A stretch of 64,000 nucleotides of DNA from Pseudomonas paraeruginosa PA7 (GCF_000017205.1 NC_009656.1:5398001-5462000); one strand, 5' to 3'; positions 35,659 through 45,785 are shown, counted from the stretch's first letter. A program made the numbers and translations. The notes: generated by a model not told the origin, from the sequence alone.

Positions 35659-36630
35659 ATGAGCCATTCCCTGCGCGCCGTCTTCCTCGACCACGCCTCC
35701 CTCGACCTCGGCGACCTCGACATGCGCGCCCTGCATGCCGCGTTCGACGAACTCATGCTGTACCCCTCCAGCCAGCCGCAGGAAGTCGCCGGGCGACTGC
35801 ACGGGGCGCAGGTGGCAATCAGCAACAAGGCGCCCATCGATGCGCAATGCCTGGCCGCCAATCCCGAACTGCGGCTGATCCTGGTCAGCGCCACCGGCAC
35901 CAACAACATCGATCTCGCCGCCGCCCGCGAGCGCGAGATCGTCGTCGCCAACTGCCATGGCTACGGCACGCCGTCGGTGGCCCAGCACACCCTCGCGCTG
36001 CTGCTGGCGCTGGCCACCCGGCTGCCGGACTACCAGCAGGCGATACGCGCCGGACACTGGCAGCAGGCCAGCCAGTTCTGCCTGCTGGACTTCCCCATTG
36101 TCGAACTGGAAGGCAAGACCCTCGGCCTGCTCGGCCACGGCGAACTGGGCGGCGCGGTGGCGCGGCTGGCGGAAGCCTTCGGCATGCGCGTGCTGCTCGG
36201 CCAGTTGCCAGGGCGGCCGGCCCGGGCGGACCGGCTGCCGCTTGGCGAACTCCTGCCGCGGGTCGACGCCCTGACCCTGCACTGTCCCCTGACCGAGGCT
36301 ACCCGCGGCATGCTCGGCGCCGCCGAACTGGCGCTGATGAAGCCCGGCGCGTTCCTGGTCAATACCGCCCGTGGCGGACTGGTCGACGAACAGGCGCTGG
36401 CCGACGCGCTACGCGGCGGACACCTGGGCGGCGCCGCCACCGACGTGCTCAGCGTCGAGCCGCCGCGAAACGGCAATCCGCTGCTGGCACCGGACATCCC
36501 GCGGCTGATCGTCACCCCGCACAACGCCTGGGGCAGCCGCGAGGCGCGGCAACGCATCGTCGGCCAGTTGGCGGAAAACGCCGAGGCCTGGAAGGCCGGT
36601 CGTGCGCTGCGGGTGGTGAATGCCGGCTGA
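35659..36630 (+). CDS. hprA: D-2-hydroxyacid dehydrogenase (glycerate/hydroxypyruvate reductase)
   Basis: 323 residues of the NAD-dependent D-isomer hydroxyacid dehydrogenase family. The nucleotide-binding GLLGHGELGGAV is at about 154-165. Catalytic residues are Arg in NTARGG, Glu in VLSVEPP and His in VTPHNAWG. Likely reduces hydroxypyruvate to D-glycerate in the cytosol. Length and motifs match HprA. Confidence 0.88.
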   Translation: MSHSLRAVFLDHASLDLGDLDMRALHAAFDELMLYPSSQPQEVAGRLHGAQVAISNKAPIDAQCLAANPELRLILVSATGTNNIDLAAAREREIVVANCHGYGTPSVAQHTLALLLALATRLPDYQQAIRAGHWQQASQFCLLDFPIVELEGKTLGLLGHGELGGAVARLAEAFGMRVLLGQLPGRPARADRLPLGELLPRVDALTLHCPLTEATRGMLGAAELALMKPGAFLVNTARGGLVDEQALADALRGGHLGGAATDVLSVEPPRNGNPLLAPDIPRLIVTPHNAWGSREARQRIVGQLAENAEAWKAGRALRVVNAG

Positions 36631-36737
36631 AACGGGCAGAGGAAACCCGGCACGGATGAACGGCAGTCATCGCCGATAATCCAGGCGGGTATGCCAGGCC
36701 CAAGCCTGTTAAGATTTCCCATTTTTCCGGAGCCCGC

Positions 36738-37736
36738 ATGGACCCACGCAGTGAAGTGCTGCTGCGCCAGCGCCACCTCTTCGCCGCGCCGACGCTGCTG
36801 GCCGGCCTGCCCGCCGACGACCTGCTCGCCGAGCTGCCGCTGGCCCACGGCTGGAGCTGGCACGCCGGCGAACAGGCGCAACTGGACGCCCGCTTTCCCG
36901 GCCGCAGCCGCTTCGACACCCGCGCGCCGGTGGGCGCCTGGTCGGCGGCGGTAGTGTTCCTGCCCAAGTCACGCGAACTGGCCGACTACCTGCTGGCCAG
37001 CCTGGCCGCGCGCCTGCCCGGCGGCGAACTGTTCCTGGTCGGCGAGAAGCGCGGCGGCATCGAGCGCGCCAGCAAGCAACTGGCCGCCTACGGCAGGCCG
37101 CGCAAGCTCGACAGCGCGCGACATTGCCAGCTCTGGCAGGTACAGGTCGAACAGGCGCCGGCCGAACCCGACCTGCTGGCCCTGGCCCAGCGCTACAGCC
37201 TGCCTCTGGCCGATGGCGAGCTGCAGGTGGTCAGCCTGCCGGGCGTATTCAGCCATGGCCGCCTGGACCGCGGCAGCGCGTTGCTGCTCGAGCATCTGGA
37301 CGACCTGCCCAAAGGCCACCTGCTCGACTTCGGCTGCGGCGCCGGCGTGCTCGGGGCGTTGGTCAAACGACGCTATCCCGCCAGCCGCCTGACCCTGCTC
37401 GACGTCGACGCCTTCGCCGTCGCGAGCAGTCGCCTGACCCTGGCCGCCAACGGCCTCGACGGCGAAGTGATCGCCGCCGACGGTATCGACGGCGCGCCGC
37501 GCGGCCTCGCCGCGATCGTCAGCAACCCGCCCTTCCACCAGGGCGTGCATACCGACTACCAGGCCTCCGAGCGCCTGCTGCAACGAGCCGCCGAACACCT
37601 GGCGGCAGGCGGCGAGCTGCGCCTGGTGGCCAACAGCTTCCTGAAATACCCGCCGTTGATCGAGCGCCACCTCGGCCCTTGCCGGACGCTCGCCGAAGGC
37701 GATGGCTTCCGCGTCTACACCGCCCGTCGCCCCTGA
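36738..37736 (+). CDS. rsmC: 16S rRNA m2G1207 methyltransferase RsmC
   Basis: 332 residues, two tandem methyltransferase folds as in RlmG. The active C-terminal half has the SAM motif [12 protein letters not shown] and the catalytic NPPFHQG near residue 262. It modifies G1207 of 16S rRNA in the 30S subunit. Length fits the family. Confidence 0.92.
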   Translation: MDPRSEVLLRQRHLFAAPTLLAGLPADDLLAELPLAHGWSWHAGEQAQLDARFPGRSRFDTRAPVGAWSAAVVFLPKSRELADYLLASLAARLPGGELFLVGEKRGGIERASKQLAAYGRPRKLDSARHCQLWQVQVEQAPAEPDLLALAQRYSLPLADGELQVVSLPGVFSHGRLDRGSALLLEHLDDLPKGHLLDFGCGAGVLGALVKRRYPASRLTLLDVDAFAVASSRLTLAANGLDGEVIAADGIDGAPRGLAAIVSNPPFHQGVHTDYQASERLLQRAAEHLAAGGELRLVANSFLKYPPLIERHLGPCRTLAEGDGFRVYTARRP

Positions 37737-37831
37737 TTTCTGCCTGGAACCCTCGTGAATGAAGCTTTTCCTCTCCCTGCCCGTCCGCCCGCAGCCATTC
37801 CCTTTCGCGGCCCCTCGCCGGGAGGCCGCCG

Positions 37832-39295
37832 ATGACTGACCTCAACGCCAGCCAGGGCCAGCAACTTCGGCGGGTACTCAAGCCGCGGCACCTGAACATG
37901 ATCGCCATCGGCGGCTCCATCGGCACCGGGCTGTTCGTCGCTTCCGGGGCCACCGTGGCCAGCGCCGGCCCGGGCGGCGCGCTGCTCTCCTACGCACTGA
38001 TCGGCCTGATGGTCTACTTCCTCATGACCAGCCTCGGCGAGATGGCCGCCTACATGCCGGTTTCCGGCTCGTTCTGCACCTATGGCAGCCGGTTCGTCGA
38101 AGATGGCTTCGGTTTCGCCCTCGGCTGGAACTACTGGTACAACTGGGCGGTGACCATCGCCGCGGAACTGGTGGCGGCGCAGCTGGTGATGAGCTTCTGG
38201 TTCCCCGACGTGCCGGGAATCTACTGGAGCGCGATCTTCCTCGGCATCATGTTCGGCCTCAACGTGATCTCCGCGCGTGGCTTCGGCGAAAGCGAGTTCT
38301 GGTTCGCCCTGATCAAGGTGGTCACGGTGGTCATCTTCATCGGCGTCGGCCTGGCGACCATCTTCGGCATCATGCATGGCGTGGAGTCGCCCGGCTTCAG
38401 CAACTTCACCCTGGGCGACGCGCCCTTCGTCGGCGGCTTCCAGGCGATGGTCGGGGTGGCGATGATCGCCGGCTTCTCGTTCCAGGGCACCGAACTGATC
38501 GGCATCGCCGCCGGCGAGTCGGAAAATCCGCGGAAGAACATCCCGATCGCCATCCGCCAGGTGTTCTGGCGCATCCTGATGTTCTACATCCTGGCGATCT
38601 TCGTGATCGGCATGCTGATCCCCTATACCGACCCGAACCTGCTGAAGAACGACGCCAGCGACATCAGCGTGTCGCCTTTCACCCTGCTTTTCGAGCGCGC
38701 CGGTTTCGCCGCCGCCGCAGGGGTGATGAACGCGGTGATCCTCTCGGCGATCCTCTCGGCCGGCAACTCGGGGATGTACGCCTCGACCCGCATGCTCTAC
38801 AACCTGGCCCTCGAGGGCAAGGCACCGCGCCTGTTCTCCCGCGTCTCGCGCAGCGGTGTGCCGCGCAACGCGCTCTACGCCACGACCCTGGTCGGTGCCC
38901 TGTGCTTCCTCACCTCGGCCTTCGGTGACAGCACCGTCTACACCTGGCTGCTGAATACCTCGGGCATGTGCGGCTTCATCGCCTGGCTGGGCATCGCCAT
39001 CTCCCACTACCGCTTCCGCAAGGGTTACCTCGCCCAGGGCGGCCGCCTGGAAGACCTGCCCTACCGGGCCAAGCTGTTCCCCTTCGGCCCGCTGTTCGCC
39101 TTCGCCCTGTGCATGGTCATCACCCTCGGACAGAACTACCAGGCGCTGGTCGGCGAGCGCATCGACTGGATCGGCCTGCTGGCCACCTACATCAGCCTGC
39201 CGCTGTTCCTGGCGATCTGGCTGGGCTACCGCTGGAAGAAGCGTTCGCGCTTCGTCCGCTACAACGAGATGGACGTCAGCCCGACCAATCCCTGA
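37832..39295 (+). CDS. lysP: Lysine-specific permease
   Basis: 487-residue amino-acid/polyamine/organocation transporter with 12 membrane helices. N-terminal motif LNMIAIGGSIGTGLFVASG is the classical APC helix-1 signature with the GSIGTG substrate loop. It resembles E. coli LysP (MTDLNASQ... lacks a long N-terminus but keeps SFCTYGSRFVEDGFGFALG). GGGAGG precedes the ATG at 37832. Confidence 0.88.
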   Translation: MTDLNASQGQQLRRVLKPRHLNMIAIGGSIGTGLFVASGATVASAGPGGALLSYALIGLMVYFLMTSLGEMAAYMPVSGSFCTYGSRFVEDGFGFALGWNYWYNWAVTIAAELVAAQLVMSFWFPDVPGIYWSAIFLGIMFGLNVISARGFGESEFWFALIKVVTVVIFIGVGLATIFGIMHGVESPGFSNFTLGDAPFVGGFQAMVGVAMIAGFSFQGTELIGIAAGESENPRKNIPIAIRQVFWRILMFYILAIFVIGMLIPYTDPNLLKNDASDISVSPFTLLFERAGFAAAAGVMNAVILSAILSAGNSGMYASTRMLYNLALEGKAPRLFSRVSRSGVPRNALYATTLVGALCFLTSAFGDSTVYTWLLNTSGMCGFIAWLGIAISHYRFRKGYLAQGGRLEDLPYRAKLFPFGPLFAFALCMVITLGQNYQALVGERIDWIGLLATYISLPLFLAIWLGYRWKKRSRFVRYNEMDVSPTNP

Positions 39296-39444
39296 ACCGC
39301 CGAGTACTCTGGCGATCCGCATGGATTCGCCGCGGTTCGCCGGCATTTGGCCGCACGATCCCGCCTCCCCCTGCGCCCGGCCGAACGAAAGTTCCCCCCT
39401 TGGGCTTGCCCAAGCCGCCCGGCTTGGGCAGAATGCGCCCCGTC

Positions 39445-39649
39445 CTAGGGGAGTAGTCTCCCGCGAGCGCCGTCCAGGCCTCGCCCGGCACGCGTCAACA
39501 CACTTGGTCCGCAGACCATGGCGCGCGCGACCCAAGCCTGCCCAGACAGGCCAAGGGTTTGACAAGACCTATGACACGCACGATCTGACCCGGGGCGGGC
39601 AGATGGCGCGTGTCATGGTGATTAGTCGACCCGCCCCTTAGGAAGCCTG
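39445..39649 (+). promoter_or_regulatory. yybP-ykoY (manganese) riboswitch
   Basis: The 5' element GGGGAGTAG at 39448-39456 and the 3' element TTTGACAAGACCTATGACAC ending near 39577 are the conserved parts of the yybP-ykoY class, which senses Mn2+. The downstream gene is an exporter of the UPF0016 type, a standard client. Downstream, two interleaved helices cannot both form as simple hairpins: ATGACACGC (39571) with GCGTGTCAT (39608), and GGGGCGGG (39592) with CCCGCCCC (39630). The second ends 3 bases before AGGAAG, the ribosome site. The rest of the 354-bp gap after lysP, before 39445, shows nothing else clear. Confidence 0.85.
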
Positions 39650-40228
39650 ATGGAATCGCTGTTCGTCCCCACCCTGATCGTTGCTCTCGCGGAAATCGGC
39701 GACAAGACCCAGTTGCTGGCGCTCCTGCTCGCGGCGCGGTTCCGCAAGCCATGGCCGATCATCGCCGGCATCGTCGCCGCCACCCTGGCCAACCACTTCG
39801 CCGCCGGCGCGGTAGGCGCCTGGGTCGCCAGCTTCTTCTCCGAAGCCACCCTGAGCTGGATCCTCGCCGCTTCCTTCATCGCCGTCGCGCTCTGGACGCT
39901 GGTCCCGGACAAGCTCGACGACGAAGAGTCCGGGCTGAAGAAATACGGGCCCTTCCTCACCACCCTGATCGCCTTCTTCCTCGCCGAGATGGGTGACAAG
40001 ACCCAGGTCGCCACGGTGATGCTGGCCGCCCAGTATCCGCATTTCTGGCTGGTGGTGATCGGCACTACGCTGGGCATGCTGATCGCCAATGTGCCGGTGG
40101 TGCTGATCGGCAACCTGGCCGCCGACAGGTTGCCGCTGGCGCTGATCCGCCGCCTGGCCGCGGCCGCCTTCGCCGCGCTCGGCCTTTACGCCGCCTGGCA
40201 CGCCGCGCGATTGACCGGCTGGCTCTGA
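39650..40228 (+). CDS. UPF0016/GDT1-family manganese exporter
   Basis: 192-residue inner-membrane protein with six helices in two inverted halves, each carrying the family's ExGDKTQ motif (EIGDKTQLLAL and EMGDKTQVATV). Relatives (MneA, Gdt1) move Mn2+ or Ca2+. The yybP-ykoY riboswitch directly upstream supports Mn2+ export. AGGAAG is 4 nt before the ATG. Confidence 0.88.
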   Translation: MESLFVPTLIVALAEIGDKTQLLALLLAARFRKPWPIIAGIVAATLANHFAAGAVGAWVASFFSEATLSWILAASFIAVALWTLVPDKLDDEESGLKKYGPFLTTLIAFFLAEMGDKTQVATVMLAAQYPHFWLVVIGTTLGMLIANVPVVLIGNLAADRLPLALIRRLAAAAFAALGLYAAWHAARLTGWL

Positions 40229-40343
40229 CGGACCGCGCCGCCGGGCCCGGATGGCTAGGCGGCCAATGCAAAATGCATGGAAGCGGCTAGAGTTCAGGCA
40301 GGTACCGGATGCCTGCCCGACCACCCGCCCGCGAGAGCCGGAG

Positions 40344-40787
40344 ATGCCCGCACACGACCTGAAACGACTCGCCCGCCATCACATCGAACTGTCCTGGAAC
40401 AAGGGCCGCATGGCGCTGGTGGAGCAACTGCACAGCAAGGATTTCCTCTACAAGAGTTCGTTCATCGGCCATCCCCTGGATACCGCCGGCTATATCCGCC
40501 TTGTGCAGGACATCCGCGCGGCCATGCCGGACCTGGAGGTGGTGGTCGAGGACTGCATCGGCGAGGAGCGCAAGGTGTTCACCTGGAGCACCCTGATCGG
40601 CACCATCGTCCGGCCGACCCTGGGCTATCCGGCCAGCGACAAGGTGCTGAGCATTTCCGCGATGGGCTTCTGGGTGTTCAACCCGCAGGGCCAGTTGCAG
40701 GAACTGTGCACCATGTTCGACATGGAGAGCTTCCGCGCCCAGTTGGGACTGCAGACCCGGCCCTTCGCGGAAAAGGCGCTGCCCTAG
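40344..40787 (+). CDS. SnoaL-like (NTF2-fold) protein
   Basis: 147 residues with a SnoaL/polyketide-cyclase-like pattern: helical start, IRLVQDIRAAMPDLEVVVED and VFTWSTLIGT. Such domains bind small hydrophobic ligands; no function can be given. The start MPAHDLKR at 40344 follows CGAGAG. Its stop overlaps that of the convergent epimerase gene by 4 bases (CTAG read on both strands). Confidence 0.75.
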   Translation: MPAHDLKRLARHHIELSWNKGRMALVEQLHSKDFLYKSSFIGHPLDTAGYIRLVQDIRAAMPDLEVVVEDCIGEERKVFTWSTLIGTIVRPTLGYPASDKVLSISAMGFWVFNPQGQLQELCTMFDMESFRAQLGLQTRPFAEKALP

Positions 40788-41773
40788 GTGTTGAAATAGC
40801 CGTTGTCGCGGAACCAGTCGATGGCGCGCAGCAGGGTGTCGTCCAGGGCGGTGGTGGAGAAGAAGCCGAGTTCCTCGCGGGCCTTGCGTCCATCGAGGAA
40901 CTGCCCTCCGGCCATCACCTCGATAGCGGTCTCGTCGAGCAGCGGCAACTGGCCGCTGACCCGGTAGCGCAGGCGGCCGAGGGTGGCCAGGGCGCGAGCC
41001 ATGGCCATCGACATCGGCTGCGGTGCCGGCTGGCCGAGCAGTTCGGCGATGCGCCGGGTCAGGTCGGCCATCTCCAGGTTGTGCCCGGTCAGCAGGTAGC
41101 GCTCGCCGATGCGCCCGCGCTCCAGGGCCATCAGCAGGCCGCGGCCGGCTTCGGCGGCGTCGATGACGTTGCGCTGGCCGGCGACGTAGTGGGTCATCTC
41201 GCCATTGCCGATGGCGGTGATCACGCGCCCGGTGGTCGGGCCGATGTCCAGTTCGCCGAGGACCATTCCGGGAATCCCGATCACCACCGGCAGGCCATTG
41301 CGCGCCTGCTCCCGGGCCTGCTCGTCGAGCGCCCACTTGCACAGCACGTAGGAACTCTTGCCACTCGGCAGGCTGTCGTAGAACAGCCCCTCGTGTCCCG
41401 GCAGGCCCTGCGGATGGCGCGGCATGGCGTAGGCCGAGCCGACATAGAGGATGCGCGGCACCCGCGCCTGCAGGCAGGCGGCGTAGAACGGATTGGTCTG
41501 GCCCAGCGCGCTGGCCACTTCCTCCTGCCAGCGGCGTGGCCGCGACGGATAGTAGCCGGCGCTGAAGATCACTCCGTCGAGGCCGCGCAGCGCGCGCTCC
41601 AGGCCGGCGTGATCGAGCATCTCGGCGACCCGGCACTCGGGCTCCAGATAGGCGAGACGCTGGATCTGTGAAGAAGGACGGTGGACCAGCACCAGATCGT
41701 GACCGGCGGCCCTGATAGCGCGCGCGGCGTGATGTCCCAGCAGGCCGGTGGCTCCGAGTACGGCGTATTTCAC
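40784..41773 (-). CDS. NAD(P)-dependent epimerase/dehydratase family protein
   Basis: 329-residue extended short-chain dehydrogenase. The Rossmann motif GATGLLGHHAARA is at the N-terminus and SSYVLCKWALDE supplies the YxxxK catalytic pair. Substrate unknown. The likely start is GTG at 41773, placed 6-7 nt behind GGAG; longer in-frame starts would precede the Rossmann strand with unrelated sequence. Confidence 0.82.
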   Translation of the reverse strand: MKYAVLGATGLLGHHAARAIRAAGHDLVLVHRPSSQIQRLAYLEPECRVAEMLDHAGLERALRGLDGVIFSAGYYPSRPRRWQEEVASALGQTNPFYAACLQARVPRILYVGSAYAMPRHPQGLPGHEGLFYDSLPSGKSSYVLCKWALDEQAREQARNGLPVVIGIPGMVLGELDIGPTTGRVITAIGNGEMTHYVAGQRNVIDAAEAGRGLLMALERGRIGERYLLTGHNLEMADLTRRIAELLGQPAPQPMSMAMARALATLGRLRYRVSGQLPLLDETAIEVMAGGQFLDGRKAREELGFFSTTALDDTLLRAIDWFRDNGYFNT

Positions 41774-41951
41774 ATGAGCTCCAGGGCGTGAGAGTGACTG
41801 TTCGTCCACGGGTCCCGCGAGCGGGTCGGCCAGCAGTCTAGGCCGAACACCGGCGAGATACCAAACAGCGGGTTACGGAAATACACATCGGGCGTTTCCG
41901 ACGGTAAGCCTGTCGGCGCGCCGGCCGCCCCGCGACCGCGCGCGCCTGGCC

Positions 41952-42773
41952 TCACTTGCCGCGCCTGGCCTGCTGGTAGAGCGGCATCACCTTGGGAATC
42001 GCGGCCTGGAGGTTGGCCATCCGCGAGCTGTCGGAGGGGTGGGTGCTGGTGAATTCCGGCTGGCCGGCGCCGCCGCTGGCCTTGCCCATCTTCTGCCAGA
42101 GGCTGATCGCCGCTTCCGGGTTGTAGCCGGCGCGGGCGGCCAGTTCGAGGCCGATCAGGTCGGCTTCGTTCTCGTTGGCCCGGCTGTTGGGCAGGGTCAT
42201 CAGGTATTCGACCCCGGTATTGGCCAGTTGCAGGCTTTCCTGGCCGAGCCCGGCGAGGGCGCCGATCTGGCTCGCCAGCTGTACGCCGTAGGCCTTGGAC
42301 ATGGCTTCGCGGCCATGCTCGCGCAGGGCGTGGGCGATCTCGTGGCCCATCACCGCGGCGATCTCGTCGTCGGTGAGCTTCAGCTTGTCGATCAGGCCGG
42401 TGTAGAAAATGATCTTGCCGCCGGGGCCGCAGTTGGCGTTGAGCTCGTCGCTCTTCACCACGTTGACTTCCCAGTTCCAGCCGGTCGCATCCGGGCGGAA
42501 GGCAGCGGTCTGCGGGATCAGCCGCTGGGCGATCGCCTTGACCCGCCGCGCGTCGGCGCTGCTGGTGTCGAGCACGCCGGCGCTCTTCGCCTCGCCGAGG
42601 GTCTTCTGGTACGACTGGGCGTACATCTGGTCGACTTCCTGGCTGGACAGCATGCTGAACATGTATTGCTTGCGGTCGACGCCGACGGCGCCGCCACTGG
42701 TGGTGTTCACTGCCTGGCAACCGGCGAGCAGCAGCGCGCCGGCGAGGGTGGCGAATCGGAAGGGATGAGCCAT
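41952..42773 (-). CDS. M48-family lipoprotein metalloprotease
   Basis: 273 residues. Lipoprotein signal with lipobox LAGC (Cys 19), then a zinc protease domain with HEIAH and a downstream NEADLIGLELAA for the third zinc ligand. Resembles E. coli LoiP/YcaL, which process outer-membrane proteins. Expected in the periplasm, anchored to a membrane. Confidence 0.88.
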   Translation of the reverse strand: MAHPFRFATLAGALLLAGCQAVNTTSGGAVGVDRKQYMFSMLSSQEVDQMYAQSYQKTLGEAKSAGVLDTSSADARRVKAIAQRLIPQTAAFRPDATGWNWEVNVVKSDELNANCGPGGKIIFYTGLIDKLKLTDDEIAAVMGHEIAHALREHGREAMSKAYGVQLASQIGALAGLGQESLQLANTGVEYLMTLPNSRANENEADLIGLELAARAGYNPEAAISLWQKMGKASGGAGQPEFTSTHPSDSSRMANLQAAIPKVMPLYQQARRGK

Positions 42774-42935
42774 GGTCCTTGTTCTCCTCTGAAGGCCGGA
42801 GCGCATGGTAGGCCCCGGCTCGCACGGCGGCAACAGCCGCTGGAGCGGAAACCCGGGAGCGCCGATTAAGGATTTTCCGGGCACCTGCCGATAACCCTCC
42901 CTGAGACAATTCCAACAAGGGTCGGAAGTCCCATC

Positions 42936-45074
42936 ATGAAGCTCAAGTCGATCCAGTTTTCTGTCGCCGCCCTCGCCGGCGCCAGCGTTCTAAGCGTCGT
43001 CGTGGTGCTGGTGCTGTACGCCCTGTTCGCCGGCGCGCGCACCCAGGAGCTGGTGCAGCAGCGCACCCAGGGCCTGTTGGAAAAGGTCATCAACGAGCGC
43101 CTGGTGGCGCTGGCGCGCGCCCAGGTCAGCCAGATCCAGCGCGAGCTGGAATATCCGCTGACAGTGGTGCATGGCCTGGCCAACAGTACCCGCCTGCTCG
43201 GCGAGCCGGGCACCGACGGCATGCCGCAGCTGAACGCCAGCCGCGACGAGATTTCCGCGCTGCTGCGCAGCACCGTGCAGAACAATCCTAAACTGCTCGA
43301 CACCTTCATGGCCTGGGAGCCGGACGCCTTCGGCAGCGACGCCGCCTTCGCCGGCCAGACCGGCAAGGGCTACGCCCCGGACGGCCGCTACCTGCCCTGG
43401 TGGTACCGTGGCGCCGACGGCCAGCCGATCGTCGAGTCGATGGTCGGCACCATAGACAGCGAGAAGCTGCTGCCCACCGGCGTGCGCGAGAACGAGTTCT
43501 ACGCCTGTCCGAAGGAGCGGAAGCGGCCCTGCATCGTCGACCCGGCCCCCTACGAGATGGGCGGCAGGACGGTGATGATGTCGTCGTTCAACGTGCCGAT
43601 CATGGTCGGCGGCCAGTTCCGCGGCGCGGTCGGCGCCGATCTCTCGCTGGCCTTCATCCAGGACCTGCTCAAGCGCGCCGACCAGCAACTCTACGACGGC
43701 GCCGGGGAAATGGCGCTGATCGCCAGCAACGGCCGGCTGGTGGCCTATACCCGCGACGACGGCAAGCTCGGCGAGCCGGTGAGCAGCGTTCTCGACAGCA
43801 ACGAAGTGGATAATCTGAAGAATCTCTCGCTCGACCAGCCGCTCTACGACGTCGACGCCGAACATGGACACATCGAGCTGTTCCTGCCCTTCACCATCGC
43901 CGACACCGGCGTGCGCTGGACCCTGATGCTGCAGATTCCCCAGACCGCGGTGTTCGGCGAACTGCAACAGTTGCAGGCCGACCTGAGCAGCCAGCGCCAG
44001 CAGGACATCCTCGGCATGAGCCTGGCCGGCCTGGTGGTGGCGGCCCTCGGCCTGCTGGTGGTATGGCTGGTCGGCTACGGCATCGCCCGGCCGCTGCGCC
44101 AGCTGGTCGGCATGCTCGACGACATCGCCCAGGGCGAAGGCGACCTGACCCGCCGCCTGAGCAGCGAGCGCGCCGACGAGTTGGGCTCCATCGCCAATGG
44201 CTTCAATACCTTCCTCGGCAAGCTGCAGAACATGATCGGCCAGGTGGTGCAGTCGGTGCAGAAGGTCAGCGACTCCTCGGAACACACCGCCGACATCGCC
44301 ATCCGCACCAACCAGGGGGTCCAGCAGCAACTGGCGGAAATCGAGCTGGTGGCCACCGCGGTCCACGAGATGACCGCCACCGCCCAGGACGTGGCGCGCA
44401 ACGCCACCCACGCCGCCGAGGCGGCCAACCACGCCGACCAGGCCGCGCACCAGGGCAAGCAGATCGTCGAGAGCAGCTCGGCGGCGATCCAGGCCCTGGC
44501 CGGCGAGATCGGCCGCGCGGTCGGGGTGGTGCAAAACCTGGCCAAGGACAGCGAGAACATCAACGCGATCCTGGTGGCGATCCGCGGCATCGCCGAGCAG
44601 ACCAACCTGCTCGCCCTCAACGCCGCTATCGAGGCCGCCCGCGCCGGCGAGCAGGGGCGCGGCTTCGCGGTGGTGGCCGACGAGGTGCGCAACCTGGCGC
44701 AGAAGACCCAGCAGGCCACGGAAGAGATCCAGAGCATGATCCAGCAATTGCAGCAGGGCACCCGCGACGTGGTGAAGGTCATGCAGGACAGCCAGGACCG
44801 TACCGACGACAGCGTGCGTCATGCGCGCCAGGCGGCCGAGGCGCTGGAGTCGATCACCCAGGCGGTGTCGGTGATCAACGACATGAACACCCAGATCGCC
44901 AGCGCCGCCGAGGAGCAGAGCGCGGTCGCCGAGGACATCAACCGCAACGTCAGCAACATCGGCCAGGTCGCCAACCAGGTCGCCGGCGGCGCCGACGAGG
45001 CCTCCCAGGCCAGCGCCGAGCTGACCCGGCTGGCCGAGCAGCAGCGGCGGCTGGTGAATCAGTTCAAGGTGTAG
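42936..45074 (+). CDS. pctD: Methyl-accepting chemotaxis protein PctD
   Basis: 712 residues: first membrane helix at about 8-30, a periplasmic dCache sensor to about 350, second helix about 357-378, HAMP, then a methyl-accepting coiled coil. The signalling tip includes [20 protein letters not shown] near 555-575. By order it is PA4633, reported as PctD, a receptor for choline and acetylcholine. I identify the architecture with certainty; the ligand comes from memory of that report. Confidence 0.88.
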   Translation: MKLKSIQFSVAALAGASVLSVVVVLVLYALFAGARTQELVQQRTQGLLEKVINERLVALARAQVSQIQRELEYPLTVVHGLANSTRLLGEPGTDGMPQLNASRDEISALLRSTVQNNPKLLDTFMAWEPDAFGSDAAFAGQTGKGYAPDGRYLPWWYRGADGQPIVESMVGTIDSEKLLPTGVRENEFYACPKERKRPCIVDPAPYEMGGRTVMMSSFNVPIMVGGQFRGAVGADLSLAFIQDLLKRADQQLYDGAGEMALIASNGRLVAYTRDDGKLGEPVSSVLDSNEVDNLKNLSLDQPLYDVDAEHGHIELFLPFTIADTGVRWTLMLQIPQTAVFGELQQLQADLSSQRQQDILGMSLAGLVVAALGLLVVWLVGYGIARPLRQLVGMLDDIAQGEGDLTRRLSSERADELGSIANGFNTFLGKLQNMIGQVVQSVQKVSDSSEHTADIAIRTNQGVQQQLAEIELVATAVHEMTATAQDVARNATHAAEAANHADQAAHQGKQIVESSSAAIQALAGEIGRAVGVVQNLAKDSENINAILVAIRGIAEQTNLLALNAAIEAARAGEQGRGFAVVADEVRNLAQKTQQATEEIQSMIQQLQQGTRDVVKVMQDSQDRTDDSVRHARQAAEALESITQAVSVINDMNTQIASAAEEQSAVAEDINRNVSNIGQVANQVAGGADEASQASAELTRLAEQQRRLVNQFKV

Positions 45075-45075
45075 C

Positions 45076-45690
45076 TCAGGCCGGGGTCAGGCACTCCGGC
45101 CCGTCGGCTTCCGGCTGGTTGACGAAGCCGGCCAGGGCCACGCTGCGCAGGTTCGCTTGCGGCTTGGCGAGCAGGCTGATCAGGGCCGGCAGCGGCGTGT
45201 CCGGGGCCAGCCAGGTGTCCTGCTCGGCCTCGTCGAGCAGCAGCGGCCGGCGGAACTCGGCGGCCGCCTGGGACACCTGGGCCACGCTGAGCCAGGTCTG
45301 TCCCTGTACCGGATAGGCTTCCCAGATCCCGGCGAAGAACAGCAGGCGCTCGCCGGTGGAGACCCAGTAGGGGCGCTTGCGCACCCCGCGCCATTCATAG
45401 AAACCGTTGGCCGGCAGCAGGCAACGGCGCCGCTGGAACGCCTCGCGGAACATCGGCTGCTCGGCAAGGGTTTCCGCCCGCGCGTGGCTGGGCGTTCGCG
45501 ACAGGTCGGTGAGCCAGGCCGGGGTCAGTCCCCAGCGCGCCAGGTCGGCGCGGCGCGCGCCGCCCTCCGCGCGAACCATCAGCACCTGGTTCGCCGGAGA
45601 AATGTTCCACTGCGCCCGCCAGTCCGCCGGGAACCCCGGCAGCGCCGCCAGCGCGGGATTCCAGCGGAACAGCGCGTAACGACCACTCAT
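45076..45690 (-). CDS. SRAP/YedK-family protein lacking key catalytic residues
   Basis: 204 residues with the SRAP fold seen in YedK and HMCES, enzymes that trap abasic DNA through Cys2. By eye against E. coli YedK: Cys2 is Ser (MSGRY), Asn75 is His (HARAET), Glu105 is kept (NGFYEW), His160 is Glu (AEFRRPLLL). The structural WGLTPAW block is kept. So the DNA-binding shell remains but the crosslinking Cys is absent. The ATG at 45690 is chosen because family members start right at the M-C/S-GRY sequence; a GTG lies 9 bases upstream. Confidence 0.85.
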   Translation of the reverse strand: MSGRYALFRWNPALAALPGFPADWRAQWNISPANQVLMVRAEGGARRADLARWGLTPAWLTDLSRTPSHARAETLAEQPMFREAFQRRRCLLPANGFYEWRGVRKRPYWVSTGERLLFFAGIWEAYPVQGQTWLSVAQVSQAAAEFRRPLLLDEAEQDTWLAPDTPLPALISLLAKPQANLRSVALAGFVNQPEADGPECLTPA

Positions 45691-45752
45691 GCTTGCCACC
45701 GCCTGGTGAAGGAAAGCCGCACAGTGTAACCCGAAGCGCCGCGCCGGCCTTG

Positions 45753-45769
45753 CCGAACGAAAGCTGAAT
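45753..45769 (-). promoter_or_regulatory. Possible PhoP-like box upstream of mgtC
   Basis: On the minus strand, ATTCAG-N5-GTTCGG, two direct half sites with an 11-bp period like the GTTCAG-N5-GTTCAG pattern of PhoP boxes, 16 bp upstream of the putative -35. Ten of twelve half-site bases match. Confidence 0.35.
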
Positions 45770-45785
45770 GAAACCCAATCTTCAC

